A DNA stretch of 64,000 nucleotides from Sorangium cellulosum So0157-2. GTDB lineage: Bacteria > Myxococcota_A > Polyangia > Polyangiales > Polyangiaceae. Below the pieces are notes generated by a model. The model saw nothing but the letters and a program-made list of their open reading frames with translations. It searched no databases and was not told the origin of the DNA. Position numbers and translations under genes: made by a program. The stretch's first letter is position 1, and each line of letters begins with the position of its first letter. This document shows, piece by piece, positions 54,912 to 62,017 of this stretch. The stretch covers positions 14,302,501 to 14,366,500 of the forward strand of contig NC_021658.1 of NCBI RefSeq assembly GCF_000418325.1. Direction: 5' to 3'.

Positions 54912-55694
54912 ATGTCGCGTCGGAGCGGAGGTATCGAGCGGCTGGGCGCGCTGATCCAGCGGGCGTCGTCGCTCGCGGCGCCGACGGAGGTCGACACCGC
55001 GCCGATGCCGTTCCGCGATTGGGAGGCGGCCGTCGGGTCCCGGATCGCCGCGCGCGCGCGGCCGCTCAAGCTGGAGCGCGGCGTCCTTCACGTGCGCGCG
55101 GCGAGCTCGACGTGGGCGCAGGAGCTCTCGATGCTCGGCGACGTGATCACCGCGCAGCTCCGCGCGCGCGGCCTCGCGGTGCAGTCGCTCCGGTTCCGCG
55201 TCGGCAAGGTGGAGCCGGTCGCGCGCCCGCCGTGGCGCGAGGAGGTCCGCCCGGCGCCGAAGGAGGCGCCGCTCCCGTCCGACGTGCGGCGGGAGCTCGG
55301 GAAGGTCGCCGATCCCGAGCTGCGCGACGCGATCGCGAAGGCCGCCGCGAGGAACCTCGGCTGGCAGGAAGCCGAGTCGAGCGCGAGCGCGCGCCCTCGC
55401 AACCCGCCGCCGGCCCCCGCCGCGGCCCCGCTGCAGCCCTCCACGGCGCCGCCGGCGTCGTCGACGCCGGCGACCTCCCGGTCGGCCTCGCGCGCAGCCG
55501 CTCGCGACGCCGCGCCGCCGGCCCCGCGCGCGTCGCCGCGGGCCGCCGCGCCGGCGACCGCGGCGCCGGACGACGAGGCGGCGGCTACTTCGCCGCGACC
55601 AGCCGCTCGAGACCCTCGATCCGCTGCATCAAGAACCGCTCGGTCGGACCGAACGAAGGAGCCATCCGGCGCAGGTCGTCGAGGTAGATCCTGA
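54912..55694 (+). CDS. DUF721/DciA-like protein
   Basis: This encodes 260 residues from ATG 54912. The DUF721 core is clear at ~10-100: MPFRDWEAAVGSRIAARARP, LKLERGVLHVRAASSTWAQEL and LRFRVGKVEPVARP. DciA proteins of this family load the replicative helicase in many bacteria without DnaC. Residues ~150 on form a long Pro/Ala/Arg/Ser-rich, probably disordered tail. The last 110 bases overlap the 3' end of the convergent FHA gene, which is unusually deep for convergent genes. Confidence 0.82.
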   Translation: MSRRSGGIERLGALIQRASSLAAPTEVDTAPMPFRDWEAAVGSRIAARARPLKLERGVLHVRAASSTWAQELSMLGDVITAQLRARGLAVQSLRFRVGKVEPVARPPWREEVRPAPKEAPLPSDVRRELGKVADPELRDAIAKAAARNLGWQEAESSASARPRNPPPAPAAAPLQPSTAPPASSTPATSRSASRAAARDAAPPAPRASPRAAAPATAAPDDEAAATSPRPAARDPRSAASRTARSDRTKEPSGAGRRGRS

Positions 55695-56433
55695 GCGGCT
55701 GGATATCGAGCGACTTCACGCGGCGGACCACGGTGTAGAGCTCGTCGACCACGGGGCCGGGCAGCGGGCGACGCGCGATCGTGAAGAGCTCGAACGCGTA
55801 GTTGACCCACGTGCCCTTGGTCGTCGCGCCCGCGAGGCGCGCCGCGTAGCGCGCGGCGAGCTCTGCGGCCGGCATCTCCAGCGGCACGTTCGTCCGCGCG
55901 CGGCTCAGGATGTCGATCAGCACGGTCTGCAGGATGCGCTCGGCCTCCTCGCTCCGCCCCATCGCGAGCGCCTTGTCGGCGAGGCTCGCGAGCAGGCGCA
56001 GCGACTGGAAGCCCTTGGAGCCGCCGTCGCCCGTCGGGCTCGTGAGCTCCGTCGGGTCGTCCGACATCTTGCGCAGCTCGGTCATCGCCATCGCGCCGAG
56101 CGTCGCGGTCGCGCGCCGGAACTCGACCCCGTAGGCGTCGTGGGGCCGCGACTCCTCGCCGCCATAGAGCAGCATCTCCTGGCTGCCGATGATGATGCGG
56201 TCGCCGTCGACCAGCTCGCGCTGGCCGGAGATGCGCGTGCCGTTGACGTACACGCCGTTCCTGCTCTCGAGATCGAGCACGGCCACGCCGTCGCTGCGCA
56301 CCTGCAGCGTGGCGTGGCGCCGGGACACCAGCGGATCGTCGAGCGAGAGCTGGCAGTCGCCGCTCCGGCCAATCACGAAGGGCCCTTCGGGGAGCTCGAA
56401 ATCGTGCGCCAAGTACCGGAGGCGGAAAGGCAT
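55585..56433 (-). CDS. FHA-domain protein with conserved helical C-terminal domain (copy 1)
   Basis: This encodes 282 residues. The N-terminal FHA (FVIGRSGDCQLSLDDPLVSR, LESRNGVYVNGTRISG) covers ~1-90. A Ser/Thr-rich spacer leads to an all-helical domain at ~125-282: LADKALAMGRSEEAERILQ, YAARLAGATTKGTWVNYAFE, VVDELYTVVRRVKSLDIQPL and PTERFLMQRIEGLERLVAAK. The C-terminal domain is not one I can name but is shared with the next gene upstream. FHA binds phosphothreonine, so this is probably a Ser/Thr-kinase effector. It lies three bases after its paralogue. Confidence 0.88.
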   Translation of the reverse strand: MPFRLRYLAHDFELPEGPFVIGRSGDCQLSLDDPLVSRRHATLQVRSDGVAVLDLESRNGVYVNGTRISGQRELVDGDRIIIGSQEMLLYGGEESRPHDAYGVEFRRATATLGAMAMTELRKMSDDPTELTSPTGDGGSKGFQSLRLLASLADKALAMGRSEEAERILQTVLIDILSRARTNVPLEMPAAELAARYAARLAGATTKGTWVNYAFELFTIARRPLPGPVVDELYTVVRRVKSLDIQPLRIYLDDLRRMAPSFGPTERFLMQRIEGLERLVAAK

Positions 56434-56436
56434 GGT

Positions 56437-57315
56437 CTATTTCAGTGCGCCGAGGCGCTCGAGCCCTTCGATTCTCTGGAGGATGAACCGCTCCGCCGGG
56501 GTACGTTCTCCCGCACGCTCGCGGAGCCGCTTCGCGTAGCCACGAAGGATGGACATGTCGACGGCCTTCACCTTGCGCAGGACACTATACAGCTCATCGA
56601 CGAGGTAGGCGGGGAGCAGGAGCTCGAGCCGCGTGTTCAGCTCGAAGATATAGTTGATCCACGACCCCCGGCTGGTGGCGGCGGCGAGGCGGGCGGCGTA
56701 CGTGCTGGCCTTCTCGACCAGCTCGGGCTGGACGGCCCCGACGCCCCCCTCCCGCGCCTTGGTGAGGATGTCGTTGAGCGAGCGCTGGAGGATGCGCTCG
56801 GCCTCGTCGACACGCCCGAGGGCGAGCGCCTTGTCGGCGACGCTGCCGATGAGGCTCAGCGCGTGCACGCGCTTGTCGGGGTGCTGCGGGATCAGCCCGG
56901 GCAGCGACCTGCGCGAGGCGATCGCCGTCGCGCCGTCGTCCTCGCCCGAGGACATCTCGCTCATGTCGACCGTGCGCGCGTTCGGCTGACGGGTCCAGAT
57001 CGGCGCGCTCCGCGGCGAGTGCGTCGAGCTCGGCTCTATCGCCCCGAGCAGGAACATCTCCTGCCCCCCGATCGCGATCTTGTCGCCGTCCGACAGGATC
57101 TGGCGGCCCGTGATCCGGGTCCCGTTGATGAGCACGCCGTTGCGGCTGCCGAGATCCTCGATCGCGACGCCGCCCTCGCCGACGGTCAAGAGCGCGTGCC
57201 TGCGCGACACCAGCGGGTCGTCGAGCGACAGCTGACAATCCGCGCTCCGTCCGATGAAGAACTCGCCGAGCGGCACCTCGAGATCGTGGGCGAGGTAGCG
57301 CAGTCGGATGCCCAT
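56437..57315 (-). CDS. FHA-domain protein with conserved helical C-terminal domain (copy 2)
   Basis: This encodes 292 residues from the ATG at 57315 (MGIRLRYLAHDLEVPLGEF). FHA motifs: FFIGRSADCQLSLDDPLVSR and LGSRNGVLINGTRITG. The helical C-terminal domain has VADKALALGRVDEAERILQR, YAARLAAATSRGSWINYIFE, LVDELYSVLRKVKAVDMSIL and PAERFILQRIEGLERLGALK. It is clearly a tandem paralogue of the gene 3 bases downstream, sharing both domains while the spacer has diverged. The pair probably forms an operon and may act as alternative readouts of one kinase. Confidence 0.88.
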   Translation of the reverse strand: MGIRLRYLAHDLEVPLGEFFIGRSADCQLSLDDPLVSRRHALLTVGEGGVAIEDLGSRNGVLINGTRITGRQILSDGDKIAIGGQEMFLLGAIEPSSTHSPRSAPIWTRQPNARTVDMSEMSSGEDDGATAIASRRSLPGLIPQHPDKRVHALSLIGSVADKALALGRVDEAERILQRSLNDILTKAREGGVGAVQPELVEKASTYAARLAAATSRGSWINYIFELNTRLELLLPAYLVDELYSVLRKVKAVDMSILRGYAKRLRERAGERTPAERFILQRIEGLERLGALK

Positions 57316-57492
57316 GATCGAGCCATACCAACAGCCCAACAGGCCGTCAAAAGCCAGCTTCTGGGCCGCGTTGCAAAGGTTTGCGAGCCCACAAGAACGC
57401 CCGTCGAGCGCGGACGGCGAAGTCCGCTTTCGTCGTACAGTATCACACCGTCATCACACCGGCAGGCCCAGCGCGATCGGCCTGGTCGGACG

Positions 57493-57942
57493 TCAGGGGT
57501 GGCTCGAGAGGACCCGGAGCAGGGTGAGGATGAGCCGCGGGTGCGCGAGCAGGCCATAGATCTTGAGGTCTCCGCGGGCCACGAGCCGCGCGAGCTCGCG
57601 GAGGGGGCCGCTCTGGCGGCGGTGCAGGAGGCCGAGCTTCGGGAGGCTCAGCCAGCGGTGGAACGCGATGTCCGGGAGCCGGAGCAGCGCCGCCTCGTCG
57701 CCGCAGAACGTGACGGACGGGATGCCGATGGCGCCGTCGTGGATGGTGAGGCGCCCGTGATCGAAGCGCATCGTCATCGACGTGCCGGTGTCCTGCGCGA
57801 CGACGAGCACCGAGCCGCGCAGCGTCCGGAAATCGGACACGCGCCTCGGATCGCGGCCGAGGTGCTCGCGGATGAGCCGGCCGAAGTGGGCGGCGAGCGC
57901 GTTGTCCTCCGCGCCCGGGGCAAGATCGACGATGGGCTCCAT
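57493..57942 (-). CDS. SCP2-like sterol/lipid-binding domain protein
   Basis: This encodes 149 residues from the ATG at 57942. The body (FRTLRGSVLVVAQDTGTSMT, MRFDHGRLTIHDGAIGIPSV, FCGDEAALLRLPD) resembles the beta-sheet start of SCP2-type lipid-carrier domains, then LVARGDLKIYGLLAHPRL, the segment often seen near their ends. The match is by pattern only. No signal peptide is present. It is between the FHA pair and purD on the same strand, with ~180-base gaps. Confidence 0.6.
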   Translation of the reverse strand: MEPIVDLAPGAEDNALAAHFGRLIREHLGRDPRRVSDFRTLRGSVLVVAQDTGTSMTMRFDHGRLTIHDGAIGIPSVTFCGDEAALLRLPDIAFHRWLSLPKLGLLHRRQSGPLRELARLVARGDLKIYGLLAHPRLILTLLRVLSSHP

Positions 57943-58130
57943 GGTGTCGCGCTCTCGGGTCGGGAGCGGCGCAGCGCCGCCCCCCGTCTCTCTGTGGCCG
58001 ATGCGCTCCCCGGCAAGCCGCGTCGCCGCGCGCACCGGCGGACGGCCTGGGCGGCGGTGGCGCGCCTCGTGAGACGATAGGCACGACCGGCGGCCGAGGG
58101 TCAAGCGCGGCGCCGCGCGGGCGCCGCGCC

Positions 58131-59468
58131 TCACCCGGCGGCGCGCGCTCCGTCCACCCCGATGTCGCGGCGGAGCACCTTGCCGTCGAAGTCGATCGCG
58201 CTCACGGCGCGGAACGCGCGCTCCCGCGCCTCCGCGAGCGAGTCGCCCGCGGCGGTGACGGCGAGCACGCGACCCCCCGCGGTCACGATCGCGCCGTCCC
58301 GCTCCGCCGTGCCCGCGTGGTTCACGAAGGCGCCCTCGACCGCGGCCGCGGCGTCGAGGCCGCGGATGACGTCGCCGGTCACGGGCGCCGTCGGGTAGCC
58401 GCGCGCCGCGAGGACCACGGTGAGCGCGTGCCGGCCGGGGGCGACGCGCGCGGCCCCTGGGTCGAGCGCGCCCGCCGCGGCCGACGCGCAGAGCTCGGCG
58501 ACGTCGCCCTCGAGGAGCTCCATCAGCGCCTCGCACTCGGGATCGCCGAAGCGGACGTTGTGCTCGAGCAGGATGGGGTCCCCCGCGGGCGTGATCATCA
58601 GGCCCGCGAAGAGCACGCCGCGGAAGGGCCTCCCCTCCGCCCGCATGCCGTCGATCGTCGGCCGGAGGATCTCGCGCTCGACGCGGGCGGTGAGCTCGGG
58701 GGTGACGCGGGCGCTCGGGGCGAACGCGCCCATGCCGCCGGTGTTCGGCCCGGTGTCGCCCTCGCCGACGCGCTTGTGATCGCGCGCCGCCGGCAGGACG
58801 AAGATCGCCTCCCCGTCGCTGAGGGCGTGCACGCTGGCCTCCTCGCCGACGATCGCGTCCTCGAGGATCACGGTCGCGCCGGCGTCGCCGAAGCGGCGAT
58901 CCACGAGCATGTCCTTCGCCGCCGCGAGCGCCTCGTCGACGGTCGCCGCGACGACGACGCCCTTGCCGGCGCAGAGCCCGTCGGCCTTCACGACGATGGG
59001 CGCGCCGCGCTCGCGGATGATGCGGGCCGCCTCGTCGAAGGAGCGCGCGATCTGGAACGGCGCGGTCGGGATGCCGTGGCGGGCGGCGAACTCCTTGAGG
59101 AACGCCTTCGACCCCTCGAGGCGCGCCGCCTCGCGGCTCGGCCCGAACACGGCGACGCCCGCGGCGGCGAGCGCGTCGGCGACGCCGGCGCAGAGCGGCG
59201 CCTCGGGGCCGACGACGACCAGGTCGACGCGCTCGCGGACGGCGAGCCGGGTCGCCTCGTCGGGCGACAGCGAGGCGAGGTCGGCGCGGCGGATCGGGGC
59301 GCGGCCCGGGCCGCCTTGCGCCGTGGTGCCGGCGTTCCCGGGCGCCACGACGACCTCGGCGACCGAGGGCGATCGGGCGAGCGCGCGCGCGAGGGCGTGC
59401 TCGCGCCCCCCCGAGCCGAGCACGAGGATGCGGCGATCTGACCGGCGTGGTTTCGCAGTGGAGCTCAC
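58131..59468 (-). CDS. purD: Phosphoribosylamine-glycine ligase
   Basis: This encodes 445 residues. It opens RILVLGSGGREHALARAL, has the ATP-grasp core (GAPIVVKADGLCAGKGVVVA, VILEDAIVGEEASVHALSDG, and DHKRVGEGDTGPNTGGMGAF) and the C-terminal RGYPTAPVTGDVI. These are diagnostic of GAR synthetase, which joins phosphoribosylamine to glycine in purine synthesis. Family length is ~420-430. No other pur gene is adjacent. Confidence 0.97.
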   Translation of the reverse strand: MSSTAKPRRSDRRILVLGSGGREHALARALARSPSVAEVVVAPGNAGTTAQGGPGRAPIRRADLASLSPDEATRLAVRERVDLVVVGPEAPLCAGVADALAAAGVAVFGPSREAARLEGSKAFLKEFAARHGIPTAPFQIARSFDEAARIIRERGAPIVVKADGLCAGKGVVVAATVDEALAAAKDMLVDRRFGDAGATVILEDAIVGEEASVHALSDGEAIFVLPAARDHKRVGEGDTGPNTGGMGAFAPSARVTPELTARVEREILRPTIDGMRAEGRPFRGVLFAGLMITPAGDPILLEHNVRFGDPECEALMELLEGDVAELCASAAAGALDPGAARVAPGRHALTVVLAARGYPTAPVTGDVIRGLDAAAAVEGAFVNHAGTAERDGAIVTAGGRVLAVTAAGDSLAEARERAFRAVSAIDFDGKVLRRDIGVDGARAAG

Positions 59469-59745
59469 GCACGCGCGCTACCACGCGGCGGCCCTCGCTG
59501 TCGAGGCGCCTCGCGCGGTCGCCCGTCCGGGAGGGGCCCCGTGGCGCCCGACATCGTGATAGAAGCGCCCGCAGGGCGCGCGGCGCGGCTCGGCCAGGGC
59601 CGCGAGCGCGCGCCGCCGGGCCCCCTCGCGCGGGGACCGGAGGGCGGACCCCTGAACATTCTGGAGGGGACAGCGGGCGCGGAGCCTCGGCGTCGATCGG
59701 CATCGAGGGGACAGCGGGCGCGGATCCCCGCCGTGGAGACGAGCG

Positions 59746-60186
59746 ATGACTCACCGGGCTTCGTGGGATGAATACTTCATGCGCATCGCCGAGGTCGTCG
59801 CGTCCCGGGCGACCTGCGACCGGAAGCACGTCGGCGCCGTGATCGTGCGCGACAAGAGCATCCTCGCGACCGGGTACAACGGCTCGATCCGGGGGCTGCC
59901 CCACTGCGACGAGGAGGGGCACCTCATCGAGGACGGCCACTGCGTGCGCACGATCCACGCGGAGGCGAACGCGATCATCCAGGCCGCGCGGAACGGGGTG
60001 CGGATCGACGGCGCGATGGTCTACGTCACGGCCTCGCCGTGCTGGGGGTGCTTCAAGATGATGGCGAACGCGGGTATCTCGCGCGTCGTCTTCGGCGAGT
60101 TCTACCGCGACGAGCGCATCTTCCGGTTCGCCACGGAGCTCGGGATCGAGCTCGCCCCGCTCACGCGGCGCGAGACGCCCGCCTGA
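59746..60186 (+). CDS. Deoxycytidylate (dCMP) deaminase
   Basis: This encodes 146 residues. Zinc ligands and catalytic Glu lie in IHAEANAI and SPCWGCFK. Earlier motifs are WDEYFMRIAEVVASRATCDR, HVGAVIVRDKSILATGYNG and LPHCDEEGHLIEDGHCVRT, the ComEB/dCMP deaminase pattern. It turns dCMP into dUMP for dTTP synthesis. ATG 59746 follows a GGAGACGAGCG stretch. A short direct repeat (GGGGACAGCGGGCGCGGA, twice) lies upstream at ~59665 and ~59708. Confidence 0.94.
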   Translation: MTHRASWDEYFMRIAEVVASRATCDRKHVGAVIVRDKSILATGYNGSIRGLPHCDEEGHLIEDGHCVRTIHAEANAIIQAARNGVRIDGAMVYVTASPCWGCFKMMANAGISRVVFGEFYRDERIFRFATELGIELAPLTRRETPA

Positions 60187-60271
60187 GGCGTTGGGCGCGG
60201 GGGCGCGCGGTCGAGCGAGCCCTCGCGCAACTTGCGCGGCGGCTCGCGCAACGCACGGGCGACGCTCAGGC
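60181..60271. terminator. Nested inverted repeats between convergent genes
   Basis: An outer pair GCCTGAG (60181) / CTCAGGC (60265) includes the stop codons of both convergent genes. An inner near-perfect CGCGCAA-C-TTGCGCG lies at 60224-60238. No T-run is present. It is a plausible bidirectional terminator for the dCMP deaminase and sigma54 activator genes. Confidence 0.45.
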
Positions 60272-61741
60272 CTTGCGCGGCCGCGGCAGCCCGTACACGC
60301 GGATGCGCTCCACCAGCGTGCGCCGCGAGATCCCGAGCAGCGCCGCGGCGCGCGTCTGGTTGCCCATGCACTGCTCGAGCGCCTGGACGATGCGCTCGCG
60401 CTCGTGGGCCTCCATGGCGTCGCGCAGGCGGGTGGGGCCGGGGCCCGCGCCGTCGAGCGCGCCCTTCGCGCCGTCCGGCACGCCCCTCGCATTCCCGTGC
60501 GGGGAGCTCGGGGACGCCGCCGCCGTGGCGGGCGCCTGTGACGGTTGCGCCGGAAGGGTAGGCTCATGCGAGGGACGGGCGGGATCGGCCAGCGGGGAGA
60601 GGAGCAGGTGCTCCGGCCCGATGGGCGCCCCGTTGGCGAGGATCACCGCGCGCTCGATCACGTTGCGCAGCTCCCGGATGTTGCCTGGCCAGCTGTGGCG
60701 CTGGAGCGCGGCCAGGGCCGCGGGCGAGAGCGGGACGGCCGCGGCGCTCGCCTCGCTGGGGAACAGCTCCTTCGCCGTGCGCTCCGCGAAGAGCTGCGCC
60801 AGCGCCGCGACCTCGCCGGGGCGCTCGCGCAGCGGCGGGAGGGTGAGCGTCACGCCGTTCAGCCGGAAGTACAGGTCCTGCCGGAACGCGCCGCGGCTCA
60901 CCTCGGCCTCGAGGTTGCGGTGCGTCGCCGAGATGAAGCGGACGTCGATCTTCGTGGGGGTCAGGCCGCCGACCCGCATCACCTTCCGCTCCTCGATGAC
61001 CCGGAGCAGCTTGGCCTGGATCGAGAGCGGCAGCTCGCCGATCTCGTCGAGGAACACCGTGCCCCCCTCGGCCGTCTCGAGCAGCCCCGGCTTCGCCCGG
61101 ACGGCGCCGGTGAAGGCGCCGCGCTCGTGGCCGAACAGCTCGCTCTCGAGCAGCGACTCGGAGAGCGCGACGCAGCTGAGGCGCAGGAGCGGCCGGCCCG
61201 CGCGCGGCGACGCCCTGTGGATCGACTCGGCGAGCACCTCCTTGCCGACGCCCGTCTCGCCGAGGAGCAGGATGTTGATGGGGCCCTTCGCGACGCGCTC
61301 GGCCAGCGCGTAGACGGCGCGCATCGCCTCGTCCTTGACGATGACGTCCTTGCGCGCGCCCCGCTCGCCGTCCTTCTGCCGGAGGATGACGCGCGCGGCG
61401 CCCAGGTAGATCACGTCGCCGGGCGCGAGCTCGACGGCGCCGCGCGCGGGCGCGCCCTTGCCGACGTCGATGAGGCGCTCGGTCGCCGCGCTGCTGTGCC
61501 GGGTGCGCACGCGGGTCCCGTTGCTGCTGCCGAGGTCCTCGATCCGGAGCGGCGGGCCGAGGTGCAGCACCGCGTGCCGGCGCGACACCGAGGAGTCCGG
61601 GACGCAGATGCCGGCGTCCTCGTCCCTGCCGAGGACGACGCTCCCGGAGCCCGGCAGCTGCCGCGTGCTCATCGAGCTCTGCGTGATGATCAGGACCTCG
61701 AGCGGGCCACCATCGCGGGAAACAAACTCCGGCTCAGCCAC
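60266..61741 (-). CDS. FHA - sigma54-dependent transcriptional activator
   Basis: This encodes 491 residues from GTG 61741 (VAEPEFVSRDGG), with GGGGTG five bases upstream; an inner ATG at 61672 is possible. The FHA domain (~25-110) has VVLGRDEDAGICVPD, SVSRRHAVLHL and LGSSNGTRVRTRH. The AAA+ core has Walker A LLLGETGVGKEVL, the sigma54 loop ELFGHERGAFTGA, Walker B GGTVFLDEIGELP and the sensor RFISATHRNL. A linker leads to a Fis-type HTH (NQTRAAALLGISRRTLVERI). It activates sigma54 promoters when its FHA domain reads a Thr-phosphorylated partner. It is divergent from a Ser/Thr kinase gene, a likely signalling pair. Confidence 0.94.
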   Translation of the reverse strand: MAEPEFVSRDGGPLEVLIITQSSMSTRQLPGSGSVVLGRDEDAGICVPDSSVSRRHAVLHLGPPLRIEDLGSSNGTRVRTRHSSAATERLIDVGKGAPARGAVELAPGDVIYLGAARVILRQKDGERGARKDVIVKDEAMRAVYALAERVAKGPINILLLGETGVGKEVLAESIHRASPRAGRPLLRLSCVALSESLLESELFGHERGAFTGAVRAKPGLLETAEGGTVFLDEIGELPLSIQAKLLRVIEERKVMRVGGLTPTKIDVRFISATHRNLEAEVSRGAFRQDLYFRLNGVTLTLPPLRERPGEVAALAQLFAERTAKELFPSEASAAAVPLSPAALAALQRHSWPGNIRELRNVIERAVILANGAPIGPEHLLLSPLADPARPSHEPTLPAQPSQAPATAAASPSSPHGNARGVPDGAKGALDGAGPGPTRLRDAMEAHERERIVQALEQCMGNQTRAAALLGISRRTLVERIRVYGLPRPRKA

Positions 61742-62017
61742 ATCGCACCCCAGAGTCGCGCCGGGCGCCCGAGGGCGCCCTTCCACTGCACGCGTGCGAT
61801 CCGTCCCGGGGACCGTTGCGGCAGCTCGCGCAGGACGGCGGCCAGGACCGAGGGCTCGCCTTGCAGGCGGCTGCGTAGCATGGACGCGCGCGCAGGGCGA
61901 CTGCTGTTGCGCTCGCTTCGCCCGCTCGACCATCGGCGGCGGCGCAGGGCGGCGATCGTCGCCCCGCGGAGGCGGCGCGCTCCCGGCGTGGCGGCGTGGG
62001 CGGTAGAATTTGCGCGG
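61742..62017. promoter_or_regulatory. Divergent promoter region of the kinase and sigma54 activator
   Basis: About 275 bases shared by the two outward-facing genes. I see no clear -24/-12 or -35/-10 pair and no dyad. The location is the only argument that it is regulatory. Confidence 0.35.

Noticed and set aside
57493..60567. 1024-codon minus-strand frame spanning the lipid-binding gene and purD
   Set aside because: Only its last ~150 residues look like a protein. The rest is an out-of-frame shadow of purD, which has a complete conserved sequence.
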